The notes under the pieces: model-generated
What the model was told of the DNA's origin: nothing
The model's database searches: none
What the model saw: the letters and a program-made list of their open reading frames with translations, nothing else
Program-made: the position numbers and the translations under genes
Assembly (NCBI RefSeq): GCF_028694605.1
Contig: NZ_JAQVKP010000003.1
Location: forward strand, 62,001-126,000
Source: Sulfurimonas sp.
GTDB lineage: Bacteria > Campylobacterota > Campylobacteria > Campylobacterales > Sulfurimonadaceae
Direction: 5' to 3'
Length of the DNA stretch: 64,000 nucleotides
Shown here: positions 42,273 to 50,780 of the stretch, piece by piece
Position numbering within the stretch: the first letter of the stretch is position 1
How the letters are laid out: every line of letters begins with the position of its first letter

Positions 42273-44412
42273 TATTTATCCTTGTATCTGATTCGATTGT
42301 TCCATCCACTTGCGGAATCGGCATGTCAAGTATCTTAGATTTCTCAGTGGTCAATATCTCTCTTTCCAATGAAATTCCAAGCTCACGCAAGCGCTGTTCC
42401 AACGGCTCCACTTTAAAAGAAGCGTCCATAGGAACTCTCTTTTTTTGTACGGCTGAAGGGATTTCCGGCAACTGTACAACAGCGGCGCATGCGTCTGATT
42501 CAAACTCCAAACCGCTTTTGCGTGCTTCAACGGCTTTTTTGCGCCAATGCTCAGCCTTTAGCGCATCTTTTTGGATACCGCATCTTCCGTCCCGATAATA
42601 ACTCCAAACTATCAAGTAAGACGGTGTATATCCTGCCTCTGCTGATTTTATATACCAATACGCCGCTTTATTTTTGTCAATAGCTACGCCGCTGCCTTGA
42701 TTGTACATTCTAGCCAGCACAAACTGTGACTTAACATTGCCTTCCTCTGCCGCCTGCGTCAAGAGTTCAAATGCTTTATCGTGAGATACATTATTTTGCA
42801 AATACTCCATAGCTTGAGTATATTTTGGATGATTCTCACAAGCAGAGATACTCTCAGGCGGCTGCTTTAGAGGAGGTGTCGGTTCAGACGGCGGTGTTAC
42901 GGACGCTTCATGAGTGCTATGAAGTACGTCTGTACTGTTTGGCTCTGTGCTTTTATTTAAATCTATTGCCAAATTTAGTTTTAAAAACTCATAGCTTGCA
43001 TACTTGGGAATTGACTCACAACCATATACGCCAAATGCTATATCGCTGCTGTTTTGACAGATAGCAGTGACATGGTCTTGTTCAACATTTTCGCTCTTAT
43101 AGTTATACTCTCGCTTTAAACTGCCTGCGATATCGATATTGAAATGGGACAAAAGAGTTCCTTTGGCATCCAAAATACGGTACTGGGCATAAAGCAAATC
43201 ATACTTGTTTTGGATTGATTTGCGTTTTGCGGTAATATACTCATCTTCCGTATCCAAGATGTCAATGAGAGTGCGTCGCCCCAAATCAAACTCTTCTAAG
43301 TAATACTGTTTTTTCTGTGAGCTTACCTCTTCATAGATAGCCAAAAACTCTTTTTGACGCTTAAGGCTTACATAGGCATTGTACGACAATCCCATATTTT
43401 CCATTACTTCACGCTGAATCGTATGGAGCTTTTCGGTAGCAATCTCAATCTCTGAAATTGCCTTTTTTACTTTTACATCGCTGGCACCGCCATTGTAAAG
43501 ATTCCACGAGAGCGTTAAAAGTGCTGAATAAGATTCATTTTTCCCGCCCATTCCGCTTGCATTTTCCGATGTATTTGTTTTCATAGCCGCATCAATGCTT
43601 GGCATATATTCACTATACTCCAATCGCATCGCCGTTTTGGCGGCTTCTATCTCATAACGGCTTACCAAAATAGATGGATTTGACTTCAACGCTTCCTCTA
43701 GCGAAATATCCAGCGTGGATGGCAAATCCTTTACCTCGCTAGGGCATACAAGATTTTTTCCCTCTTCATACCGCCCCAACACTTTATGAAAATTTGCCAA
43801 TATATCTTGATAGTTATTGTCTTGCGCAAGAAGATTTGAAGATGCCAACGCCAGTTTTGCGGATACTTCCATAAAATCAGAAATCCGCCCGCCGCCGCCC
43901 TTGGTTCTTGCCCTAACATCATTAAAAAATTTTTCGTGAAGTTTTACATTTTCTATATCTACCAAAAGCAGCTCATAAGAACGGATAAGGTCAAGATAGC
44001 TTTTTATAGTTGTAAGCGCCAAGTCGTTTGCTTGTTCTTGAAGAGCAAATTCTCTGGCTTTTACTTTGTACTTTTTTGTTTTAACATCATAATCCGTTGC
44101 AAAACCGCTAAAGAGATTTTGTGTTAACGTTGCGCCGGTATTCCATGTACTCCAATCTTTTTTTTCATATTGAGTCAGTTGGGATTGCGCCTGTTCTACT
44201 CCGTAAGACCCCTGAACATTAAGCGTCGGATAATAGCCTGACTTGGCTAGTTCAAGTTCATGCTGCGCAACATTAAGCTCTTTTCGTTTCGTAATAATGG
44301 AAGGATTTGTTTTGAGGACTTCTTGCAGAGAAAACTCAAGAGTAGCGGCATATAAAAAAGAAAAATTGCCGAGTAGCAGGCTAAAAAAAATGATTGGGTA
44401 TTTACGCTTCAC
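42265..44412 (-). CDS. TolC-like outer-membrane protein fused to Sel1 repeats
   Basis: Residues 1-430 form a TolC-type channel: signal peptide, two helical/barrel repeats, typical QLTQYEKKDWSTWNTGATLT and GRRTLIDILDTEDEYITAKR stretches. A linker rich in Pro, Ser and Thr (about 480-530: SVTPPSEPTPPLKQPPESIS) follows, then Sel1/TPR-like repeats (about 535-640: KAFELLTQAAEEGNVKSQFV, AAYWYIKSAEAGYTPSY) and a charged tail. TolC C-termini are periplasmic, so the repeats should lie in the periplasm, next to the adaptor, LapG and peptidoglycan. The fusion is unusual; LapE-type channels lack it. The start is taken at the GTG giving MKRKYPIIFF, with GGAG and AAAGGA upstream; an ATG six codons earlier lacks a ribosome site. 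First gene of the adhesin operon. Confidence 0.88.
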   Translation of the reverse strand: MKRKYPIIFFSLLLGNFSFLYAATLEFSLQEVLKTNPSIITKRKELNVAQHELELAKSGYYPTLNVQGSYGVEQAQSQLTQYEKKDWSTWNTGATLTQNLFSGFATDYDVKTKKYKVKAREFALQEQANDLALTTIKSYLDLIRSYELLLVDIENVKLHEKFFNDVRARTKGGGGRISDFMEVSAKLALASSNLLAQDNNYQDILANFHKVLGRYEEGKNLVCPSEVKDLPSTLDISLEEALKSNPSILVSRYEIEAAKTAMRLEYSEYMPSIDAAMKTNTSENASGMGGKNESYSALLTLSWNLYNGGASDVKVKKAISEIEIATEKLHTIQREVMENMGLSYNAYVSLKRQKEFLAIYEEVSSQKKQYYLEEFDLGRRTLIDILDTEDEYITAKRKSIQNKYDLLYAQYRILDAKGTLLSHFNIDIAGSLKREYNYKSENVEQDHVTAICQNSSDIAFGVYGCESIPKYASYEFLKLNLAIDLNKSTEPNSTDVLHSTHEASVTPPSEPTPPLKQPPESISACENHPKYTQAMEYLQNNVSHDKAFELLTQAAEEGNVKSQFVLARMYNQGSGVAIDKNKAAYWYIKSAEAGYTPSYLIVWSYYRDGRCGIQKDALKAEHWRKKAVEARKSGLEFESDACAAVVQLPEIPSAVQKKRVPMDASFKVEPLEQRLRELGISLEREILTTEKSKILDMPIPQVDGTIESDTRINND

Positions 44413-44521
44413 TATCCTTTTACTCCACATTAATAAATATTTTCTTAAAATGTCGCCTAATTGTACCTCTTTAATATAAATTTTAACTTATATTTTTTAA
44501 AATTTTTTATGTTAAAATCGG

Positions 44522-46759
44522 TTATAGTTCTAAAAGCACCGTATCTCTTGCGGTCACTTCAAGTTTTCTGCATGCACTCTCAAAAGCCGTGCTCTCGCCG
44601 ATGACTATACAGCGATGTTTTGCTCTTGTAACTGCTGTATAGATAAGCTTTGTGTTGTGCATGACAAAGTGTGAAAAGCTCATGGGAATAACGACGATAT
44701 CATACTCCATCCCTTGGACTTTATGGATGGTTAGCGCGTAGGAGAGCATAAGATGGCTACGCAGCTCCTCATACTCATAAACAACTACGACATCCTCGTT
44801 CGGGTAAAAAACAAAAGCCTGTTCATCATCCTCTTCTATCTTAAAAAGAAGCCCGCTCATACCGTTAAATATACGTCTCTGTGCCGCATCTTCGCCGTTT
44901 TTGTACCCATCGCCGCTCCAAGAGGTCATATTTTCATTTTTGGTATGCACCACTTTATCCATCAGCCGAAACTCAACACCGCCCTTTTTTACACACTTTT
45001 TAGGGTTTGGATTAAAGTATTCCTGCAAAACTATGTTTAAGTTGGCTGCCCCCAAAGTGCCGCCTTTCATGGGGGTAATGACCTGAAAATAGTTTAGATA
45101 CTCTTTTATAAGCTTGTTGTTTAGCCTGTATCTGGCTTTTTGAATCGACTCTATGACCTTGTGTGCAATCTCGGTAACTATCTGTACCGAATTCTCCTCT
45201 CTTAGCTCTTGAAGCTCTTTGTGGGAGAGTTGGTTTTTTATAGCATAATAGTTTTGCATGGAAATATCTATAAACTCAAAATCTTCATACTCTTTTTTAT
45301 ACTCCGGCACCGTGCCTTTTCGTATATCATTTGCGATGAGAGTTATAGCCTTATCTTCGCTCTGCCTGTAAATTTTTGTAAGTTTTACTATGGGTGCGAG
45401 CTGAAGCGTCAAAACATCGCTAAGAATATTTCCCGCACCGATTGGAGGAAGCTGCGCATCATCCCCGACAATTATCAAGACGGCATTTTTGCTGATTTTT
45501 GAAACCAGTCTTGCAAAAAGAGAAGAATTTATCATAGATGCTTCATCTATCAAAACAACGGAGTAAGGAAAATCGTCTCTATCTTCAAACTTAACCAACA
45601 GTGATTGGATAGTCGCACTCTCATAGCCCGTAGTATCGGCGATACGCTGTGAAGCTATACCGCTGAGTGCGCAGGTAATAATCTCTTTTTTATCATATTT
45701 CGTGTTTAAAAGGTTGAGAATAGTTCTTGATGTCGTGCTTTTTCCGGTTCCCGCATATCCGACCAAAAAGAGCAGTGATGCACCGTCATTTATCTTCTGC
45801 ACCGCCTCTTTTTGCTGCTCGCCGAGTTGAAATTCATTCTCTTTTAAAAACTCATCGAGATTTTTTACAAATCCCCCGCTGTCTAACTTAGCTCTCCTCT
45901 TAAAATCATCATGCAAAAACTTCTCCGCATCATAAAGACGCGATGGTGAGAGACGGTTATTTTTCATCAAAACTATACTGCCCTCACTTACTCTCTCAAT
46001 TAGAGTTGCCTCGTAAAGATGATTTTTATCACTAAAAGTGAGCAGTTCGTCAAGCTCACAAAAAAGTATCTCTTTTGCTACACAAGAGTTGCCCTGCGCT
46101 TCGCAATAGTTGATTAGTACATAGTCCATAGCCGAACTTATACGGTTTTCATCGTCTTTTTTTACTCCCATCTTAAGGGCTAGCTCATCGGCTCTCTTAA
46201 AACCTATGTGATTTATGGAAGTTAAAATGTAGGGATTATTTTTTATCTTCTCACACGGCTCTTCGACATCACGCATCGCCGTTGCAATGGTAGTTAAGAG
46301 TGCAGGAGTTACATCATAGGGACTCAAAAACTCTCCGATTTTACGCATAGAACGAAACTTTTTCCATGAAGCCTGTATCTTTTTTAGCCGCTTCTCTTTT
46401 ATCCCGCTAAACTCAAGCAGTTTTTCTATGTCGTTATCCAAAATCTCAATAAGTTGTTCATTACCGAAATGTTCTATAAGCTCGGCTGTCAGCTTTTTGG
46501 TAAACCCTTTTATGATTTTATTGAGAAAGAAAAAAAGCTCATTTTGATTTACTTTTATATACTCAAACTTAAATGTCTTGCCATACTTTTTATGCTCTTC
46601 CCAATACCCTCTAAGCGTAACAGCACTATCTTTTAGATGTGAGACCGCGCTCTCAAAGTAAGAACCGCTAATTTTTTCACCGCTCTTTAGAACTGCTATA
46701 AAAAAAGCCTCTTCTTCAAAGAGGATTTTGTCGATTTGACCTATGAGGGTTTCGTTCAT
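44522..46759 (-). CDS. recD2: RecD2-like ATP-dependent DNA helicase
   Basis: The 745-residue SF1B helicase has an N-terminal OB-like and helix-hairpin region, IxEx repeats (AELIEHFGNEQLIEIL, NNPYILTSINHIGFKRADEL), Walker A GYAGTGKST at about residue 331, motif II VVLIDEASM, motif III GDDAQLPPIGAG, and C-terminal motifs LSYALTIHKVQGMEYDIVVI and YTAVTRAKHRCIVIG. It lacks RecBC partners, as for the RecD2 type, which unwinds 5' to 3' and helps in repair. Its ATG overlaps the stop of the restriction nuclease gene (ATGA), placing it at the end of a restriction-modification transcript, which is not a usual site for recD2. Confidence 0.88.
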   Translation of the reverse strand: MNETLIGQIDKILFEEEAFFIAVLKSGEKISGSYFESAVSHLKDSAVTLRGYWEEHKKYGKTFKFEYIKVNQNELFFFLNKIIKGFTKKLTAELIEHFGNEQLIEILDNDIEKLLEFSGIKEKRLKKIQASWKKFRSMRKIGEFLSPYDVTPALLTTIATAMRDVEEPCEKIKNNPYILTSINHIGFKRADELALKMGVKKDDENRISSAMDYVLINYCEAQGNSCVAKEILFCELDELLTFSDKNHLYEATLIERVSEGSIVLMKNNRLSPSRLYDAEKFLHDDFKRRAKLDSGGFVKNLDEFLKENEFQLGEQQKEAVQKINDGASLLFLVGYAGTGKSTTSRTILNLLNTKYDKKEIITCALSGIASQRIADTTGYESATIQSLLVKFEDRDDFPYSVVLIDEASMINSSLFARLVSKISKNAVLIIVGDDAQLPPIGAGNILSDVLTLQLAPIVKLTKIYRQSEDKAITLIANDIRKGTVPEYKKEYEDFEFIDISMQNYYAIKNQLSHKELQELREENSVQIVTEIAHKVIESIQKARYRLNNKLIKEYLNYFQVITPMKGGTLGAANLNIVLQEYFNPNPKKCVKKGGVEFRLMDKVVHTKNENMTSWSGDGYKNGEDAAQRRIFNGMSGLLFKIEEDDEQAFVFYPNEDVVVVYEYEELRSHLMLSYALTIHKVQGMEYDIVVIPMSFSHFVMHNTKLIYTAVTRAKHRCIVIGESTAFESACRKLEVTARDTVLLEL

Positions 46760-47415
46760 ATAATGCTTTTTACTAAATCAACATGTCTTTTTTTATAATT
46801 ATTTTTTGAGCCTTTAACAACTTCCATATCATTTGTTATCTTTGAAATATCAATTTCTTCAACATTTGAATCATCTAAACCAATAACCAAAATAGGAACT
46901 GTTATCGACAAATCCGCCGATGGTATTTCTCTAACAGTTTTTTCAAATGAAGCTACACCGCTATCAATTCTCTTGCTTAAATTATCGCATGGTAGGATTA
47001 GTATTGCAATATCAGCAAGTTTGTAGCTATATGATAATTGAAATTTAAAATAATTTCTATATGAACTTGCAATATTTCCCATCTCAACTTCGACTTGTAA
47101 TGTTATATTTTCACGATTATCTTTTGATACTTTCTTCTTAAATGATTTTCTAAAATCACCTCTTAGTGAATCATCATTATTATCCGGTGTGACAAGTGGT
47201 TCTGACTCCCAGTTGCTGTTTTCAAATGCAATCTTAAAATAAGTATTTATTATCTGCTGAACAACATCAAGTTTTGGCTGTGATGCAGATTTGTTTTTAT
47301 AAATCGGTAATGGACATTTGGAACATATATCCGTAATTTCTTTCAGGGCTTCTTTGCAGCATGGGTGCTCCAAAACCTCTTGAGAATATCTATATGAGAA
47401 AGTTTTTATATTCAT
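46756..47415 (-). CDS. BglII-superfamily type II restriction endonuclease
   Basis: The 219-residue protein resembles the BglII/BstYI nuclease type. The core segment is ITLQVEVEMGNIASSYRNYF, with D87 and E109-x-E111 as the likely metal site (BglII has D-E-x-Q; Glu at the last place recalls BamHI). A later strand VPILVIGLDDSNVEEIDI parallels the BglII segment VPIRLVGL..., and the N-terminal layout is similar. Two Cys pairs (C19/C20, C31/C34) could bind metal. The spacing D87 to E109 is longer than in BglII. It directly follows the methyltransferase (five-base gap) and precedes recD2 (ATGA). BglII-family enzymes often cut sites with a GATC core; the site here is unknown. Confidence 0.7.
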   Translation of the reverse strand: MNIKTFSYRYSQEVLEHPCCKEALKEITDICSKCPLPIYKNKSASQPKLDVVQQIINTYFKIAFENSNWESEPLVTPDNNDDSLRGDFRKSFKKKVSKDNRENITLQVEVEMGNIASSYRNYFKFQLSYSYKLADIAILILPCDNLSKRIDSGVASFEKTVREIPSADLSITVPILVIGLDDSNVEEIDISKITNDMEVVKGSKNNYKKRHVDLVKSII

Positions 47416-47420
47416 TTTTC

Positions 47421-48731
47421 TTATACCTCTTCTAATAGTTGCTTTCCAAGTCTCTCAACAATCCCAACAACCAAAGCATTGCCCATCAAAAAAGCTCTTT
47501 TTGTATCACTTACACCTGTCGTATGATTATCGGGAAACATATTTAATCTCTCTAATTCAATAGGTGTTAGTCTTCTATATCTTCCATCAACACAAACGAC
47601 ATGCTTAAAACGCGAGGCACTCGCCCCACCTTCACCGGTTATAATCGTTCTGGATGGCTTTTTAAGGCAATCAGGAAAAGACATGCCACCTTCACTATAA
47701 AGATATTTGTGCCCTGTTGTTTTATTTACTCTCTCGATTGATTTTGCGTTTTTGTGATATTTCCATTTTTCAAGTTCTTCATCGCTTATATAAAACTCTT
47801 TTGGCACATCTTTTGCATCTTGTAAAAAATCACCAAGAGCACTAAAATCGCCTTGATGCTCAGCCTTACATGTAGCTGTATAAAACACTCCATCTATCAT
47901 ATACCCAGTCTCATAAAAACTATTTTTTTTTGGACTGTTTTTATTGAAATTATTTGTAATATCAACCAAATCATTTGTTAACTCAAAAGAGACAATATCT
48001 TCTTTATAAACCGTTTTAATAGGAAATGTTTTAGCAAAGATACCATCTTTATTGAGAATTTCTTGAGGCATTTTTTGTTTTAAATTTAGATGTAGATTTG
48101 TCCCATTTTTATAAGCCATAATAAAAATTCTTCGTCTTCTTTGCGGCATACCATAGTCACTTGCATTTATAACTCTCCATTCAACACCATAACCCAGAGA
48201 ATTTAAAGACGATAATATAATTGCAAAATCTCTGCCTCTCTGAGAAGCAGGGGATTTTAAAAGTCTATCTACATTTTCAAGCATTAAATATTTAGGTGCT
48301 TTTTCTTTTTTTTGCTCTAAAATTCTGTAAATTTCCCACCAAAGAACACCTTTTTTTCCGATGATACCATGTGAATTTTTTAGAGTACTTGCAACAGAAT
48401 AATCTTGACATGGGAACCCCCCTACAAGCAGGTCATGCTCAGGAATATCCGCTACATCAACTGTAGAAATATCTTCATTTGAGTGATTTTCATACCCAAA
48501 CCTAGCGCAATATACATCAGAAGCATGTTGAGTTTTTGTAGAAGGCTCCCACTGGTTACTCCAAACTACTCTATAAAATTTGTTTTTTAAACCAGCTTTT
48601 TCTAAACCTAGTCTAAAACCACCAACTCCTGCAAACAGTTCAATAGTCCTAATGGATAATAATTGTGATATTTGCATATTAATATTTAACTCATCTTTGT
48701 AGTTGTATGTAAATAAATTTGGCAGTTTCAT
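47421..48731 (-). CDS. DNA (cytosine-5) methyltransferase
   Basis: The 436-residue protein has all main m5C methyltransferase motifs in order: I (ELFAGVGGFRLG), IV with catalytic C108 (GGFPCQDYSVAS), VI (MLENVDRLL), VIII (MPQRRRRIFI), a target-recognition region of about 150 residues, IX (YRRLTPIELERLNMFPDNHT) and X (LMGNALVVGIVERLG, with GNA for the usual GNS). It should protect host DNA from the adjacent nuclease. AGGAGAAATAGT before the ATG supports the start. It opens a three-gene set with the nuclease and RecD2. The region is somewhat more AT-rich than the neighbours, in keeping with transfer. Confidence 0.95.
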   Translation of the reverse strand: MKLPNLFTYNYKDELNINMQISQLLSIRTIELFAGVGGFRLGLEKAGLKNKFYRVVWSNQWEPSTKTQHASDVYCARFGYENHSNEDISTVDVADIPEHDLLVGGFPCQDYSVASTLKNSHGIIGKKGVLWWEIYRILEQKKEKAPKYLMLENVDRLLKSPASQRGRDFAIILSSLNSLGYGVEWRVINASDYGMPQRRRRIFIMAYKNGTNLHLNLKQKMPQEILNKDGIFAKTFPIKTVYKEDIVSFELTNDLVDITNNFNKNSPKKNSFYETGYMIDGVFYTATCKAEHQGDFSALGDFLQDAKDVPKEFYISDEELEKWKYHKNAKSIERVNKTTGHKYLYSEGGMSFPDCLKKPSRTIITGEGGASASRFKHVVCVDGRYRRLTPIELERLNMFPDNHTTGVSDTKRAFLMGNALVVGIVERLGKQLLEEV

Positions 48732-48789
48732 ACTATTTCTCCTAAATGAAATTAGGTTTTATAGTAACTAAAAATATTTAATTTTATAA

Positions 48790-48814
48790 AAAATATGACA
48801 AATTGTCATATTTT
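48790..48814 (-). terminator. Perfect 25-bp palindrome after glyQ
   Basis: Arms AAAATATGACAA and TTGTCATATTTT around one central base, overlapping the glyQ stop and followed leftward by a T-rich stretch TTTTTTATAAAA. As RNA it would form ATATGAC/GTCATAT with a five-base loop plus U tract, a modest terminator. It also lies 59-83 bases before the methyltransferase ATG and could instead be an operator for the restriction-modification genes. Confidence 0.5.
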
Positions 48815-49694
48815 ACCCCTTAACCCTCTTGTTTCTCTCTTCCTCTTGAGCCTTATAAAGTTCTGCACACCCACGTGAAAGTTCACGGATTTTTAGTATA
48901 TAGTTTTGTCTCTCCGTTTGGCTGATTGCTTTTCTAGCGTCTAGGACATTGAAAGTTCCGGCTGCCATCATACATAGGTCATAAGCAGGAAGAGGAAGAC
49001 CTGCTTCTAGTGTTCTTAGGCACTCATCGCTTTTTGCGTTAAACTCGGCAAAGAGCATAGCTGTATCTGCTACTTCAAAGTTATATTTTGAAAACTCTAT
49101 TTCTGCCTCTTTGTGAACATCGCGGTAAAGCGTTTTGCCGTGCTCATTTTCGCCCCAAACTATGTCAAAAACAGTGTCCACACCTTGCAGATACATCGCA
49201 AGTCGCTCCGTTCCGTAGGTTATCTCAACCGCGACTGGATTGCACTCTATGCCGCCTACTTGTTGAAAATATGTAAACTGTGTTACTTCCATGCCATTTA
49301 ACCAAACTTCCCAGCCAAGTCCCCAAGCTCCGAGCGTCGGAGACTCCCAGTTATCTTCTACAAATCGGATATCATGGTTTTTTACATCAAGCCCAAGGTA
49401 CTCCAACGACTTTAGGTAAAGTTCTTGAATGTTGTCAGGAGACGGTTTTATGAGGGCTTGAAACTGGTAGTAGCTCCCAAGACGGTTTGGATTCTCTCCG
49501 TATCTTCCGTCTGTGGGGCGGCGAGATGGTGCCACATAAGCAACCGACCATGGAGTTGAATCAAGTGAACGGAGAAACGTAGCAGGATGAAATGTTCCCG
49601 CCCCCGCAGGGATGTCGTATGGCTGAACGATGTTACACCCCTGATTCATCCAAAATTCTTGTAGTTTTAGTAACATTTGACTAAAAGTTATCAT
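48813..49694 (-). CDS. glyQ: Glycyl-tRNA synthetase alpha subunit
   Basis: The 293-residue protein is the bacterial tetrameric-type alpha subunit that forms glycyl-adenylate. Class II motifs and signatures are clear: [20 protein letters not shown], motif 2 [39 protein letters not shown], and C-terminal [20 protein letters not shown]. The beta subunit gene glyS is not next to it here, as in many Campylobacterota. A TATAAT box lies 28 bases upstream. Confidence 0.98.
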   Translation of the reverse strand: MITFSQMLLKLQEFWMNQGCNIVQPYDIPAGAGTFHPATFLRSLDSTPWSVAYVAPSRRPTDGRYGENPNRLGSYYQFQALIKPSPDNIQELYLKSLEYLGLDVKNHDIRFVEDNWESPTLGAWGLGWEVWLNGMEVTQFTYFQQVGGIECNPVAVEITYGTERLAMYLQGVDTVFDIVWGENEHGKTLYRDVHKEAEIEFSKYNFEVADTAMLFAEFNAKSDECLRTLEAGLPLPAYDLCMMAAGTFNVLDARKAISQTERQNYILKIRELSRGCAELYKAQEEERNKRVKG

Positions 49695-49721
49695 AAAATT
49701 GCCTCTTTAAAAAATTTCACA

Positions 49722-49727
49722 ATTATA
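49722..49727 (-). promoter_or_regulatory. -10 box of glyQ
   Basis: Reads TATAAT on the leftward strand, about 28 bases before the glyQ ATG, in the divergent region shared with the CMD-family gene. Confidence 0.5.
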
Positions 49728-49773
49728 TCAAAGCAAAACTTTATCCTCTCAAGCAAAAATAAGAATCAAACTC

Positions 49774-49779
49774 TATAAT
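49774..49779 (+). promoter_or_regulatory. -10 box of the CMD-family gene
   Basis: TATAAT on the plus strand 22 bases before the ATG, followed by AAAGGA as ribosome site. Confidence 0.5.
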
Positions 49780-49801
49780 ACAAAAAAACTAAAGGAAATA
49801 T

Positions 49802-50332
49802 ATGGCACATATAAAACTACCGACATTTGAAGAGATGGCTCCTGCGATTCAAGAAAAGGCACGTCCGATTTTAGAAAAAACCGGAACACTAGGCGAAATT
49901 TTTAAACTTATGGCCGTAGATGAAAAAATCTATTTTGCAACCGATACAATGGTGCAAAAGTATTTACTTGACGAAACAACGCTCTCATACGACATAAAAG
50001 AGGCTATTGCACTTTTGGTCTCAAAAGAAAACGGATGCAAAATGTGCGTAGATGTTCACAAAAGCATAGCTAAAATGCTTGGGCTATCAGATGAAAAAAT
50101 AGAAAATATCTTACAAGGCGTAGATGCCATGAATGTAGATGCCAAAGAGAAAGCACTGCTAAACTTCTGTTTAAGAGCTGCGCAAAAAGACAACTATAAA
50201 ATACTAAAAGAAGATATTGATGCCATTAAAGCGTTAGGATACAGCGATGTGCAGGTTTTAGAAGCAGTGGCTATCACAGGCTACTTCAACTACATTAACA
50301 CACTCTCAAACGTTTTTGGACTTGGACAGTAG
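49802..50332 (+). CDS. Carboxymuconolactone decarboxylase/AhpD-family protein
   Basis: A 176-residue helical protein with the AhpD-type redox motif GCKMCVDVHK (CxxC-x3-H), followed by helices LGLSDEKIENIL and the C-terminal AVAITGYFNYINTLSNVFGL typical of the CMD fold. The Cys pair and His suggest peroxidase or disulfide reductase activity in oxidative defence, rather than true lactone decarboxylation. It is translationally next to a DsrE-like exported protein (two bases apart). The physiological electron donor is unknown. Confidence 0.88.
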   Translation: MAHIKLPTFEEMAPAIQEKARPILEKTGTLGEIFKLMAVDEKIYFATDTMVQKYLLDETTLSYDIKEAIALLVSKENGCKMCVDVHKSIAKMLGLSDEKIENILQGVDAMNVDAKEKALLNFCLRAAQKDNYKILKEDIDAIKALGYSDVQVLEAVAITGYFNYINTLSNVFGLGQ

Positions 50333-50333
50333 C

Positions 50334-50780
50334 ATGAAGCGCTTTTTTCTGCTCTTTATGGCACTCATCACTTCTACCCTAGCCCAAGAGTACAAAGCAG
50401 TTTTTAACTGTAACGCAAAGGACATCTCCTACATCGCAAGCCGTATGGTGCTTGTGGAAAGAACTATAGATATGATTGAGCAAAAGGGTGATAGCGCGAA
50501 ATTTGCCATGACCATCCATGGCGGTTGCGCTCCGATAGTCTCAAAAAATTATGACGAAATATATGTGGATGAAAACAGTCTCAAATCGGCAGAGCTATCT
50601 CATAAACAGCTTCAAAAACTGGCAAAAAGAGGGGTGGAGATTACTGTTTGCGCTATGAGCCTTAACGCCAACACGATTCCAAAAGAAGATGTGCTCTCAT
50701 CCGTCAAAATATCTCCAAACAGCTTTTTAGAGACTATCTCTTACCAAAACAACGGCTACGCGCTGATGGTGTTTGAATAA
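50334..50780 (+). CDS. Exported DsrE-like protein
   Basis: From the ATG giving MKRFFLLFMALITSTLAQEY, the 148-residue product has a Sec signal peptide. Its body (YKAVFNCNAKDISYIASRMV, KFAMTIHGGCAPIV, KRGVEITVCAMSLNANTIPK) follows the alpha/beta pattern of DsrE/DsrF sulfur-relay-like proteins, with cysteines in GGCAPI and VCAMSL placed where family members have theirs. A longer frame with TTG start overlaps the upstream stop and was not used. A role in periplasmic sulfur or thiol chemistry is plausible in a sulfur-oxidising lineage but not shown. Confidence 0.72.
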   Translation: MKRFFLLFMALITSTLAQEYKAVFNCNAKDISYIASRMVLVERTIDMIEQKGDSAKFAMTIHGGCAPIVSKNYDEIYVDENSLKSAELSHKQLQKLAKRGVEITVCAMSLNANTIPKEDVLSSVKISPNSFLETISYQNNGYALMVFE

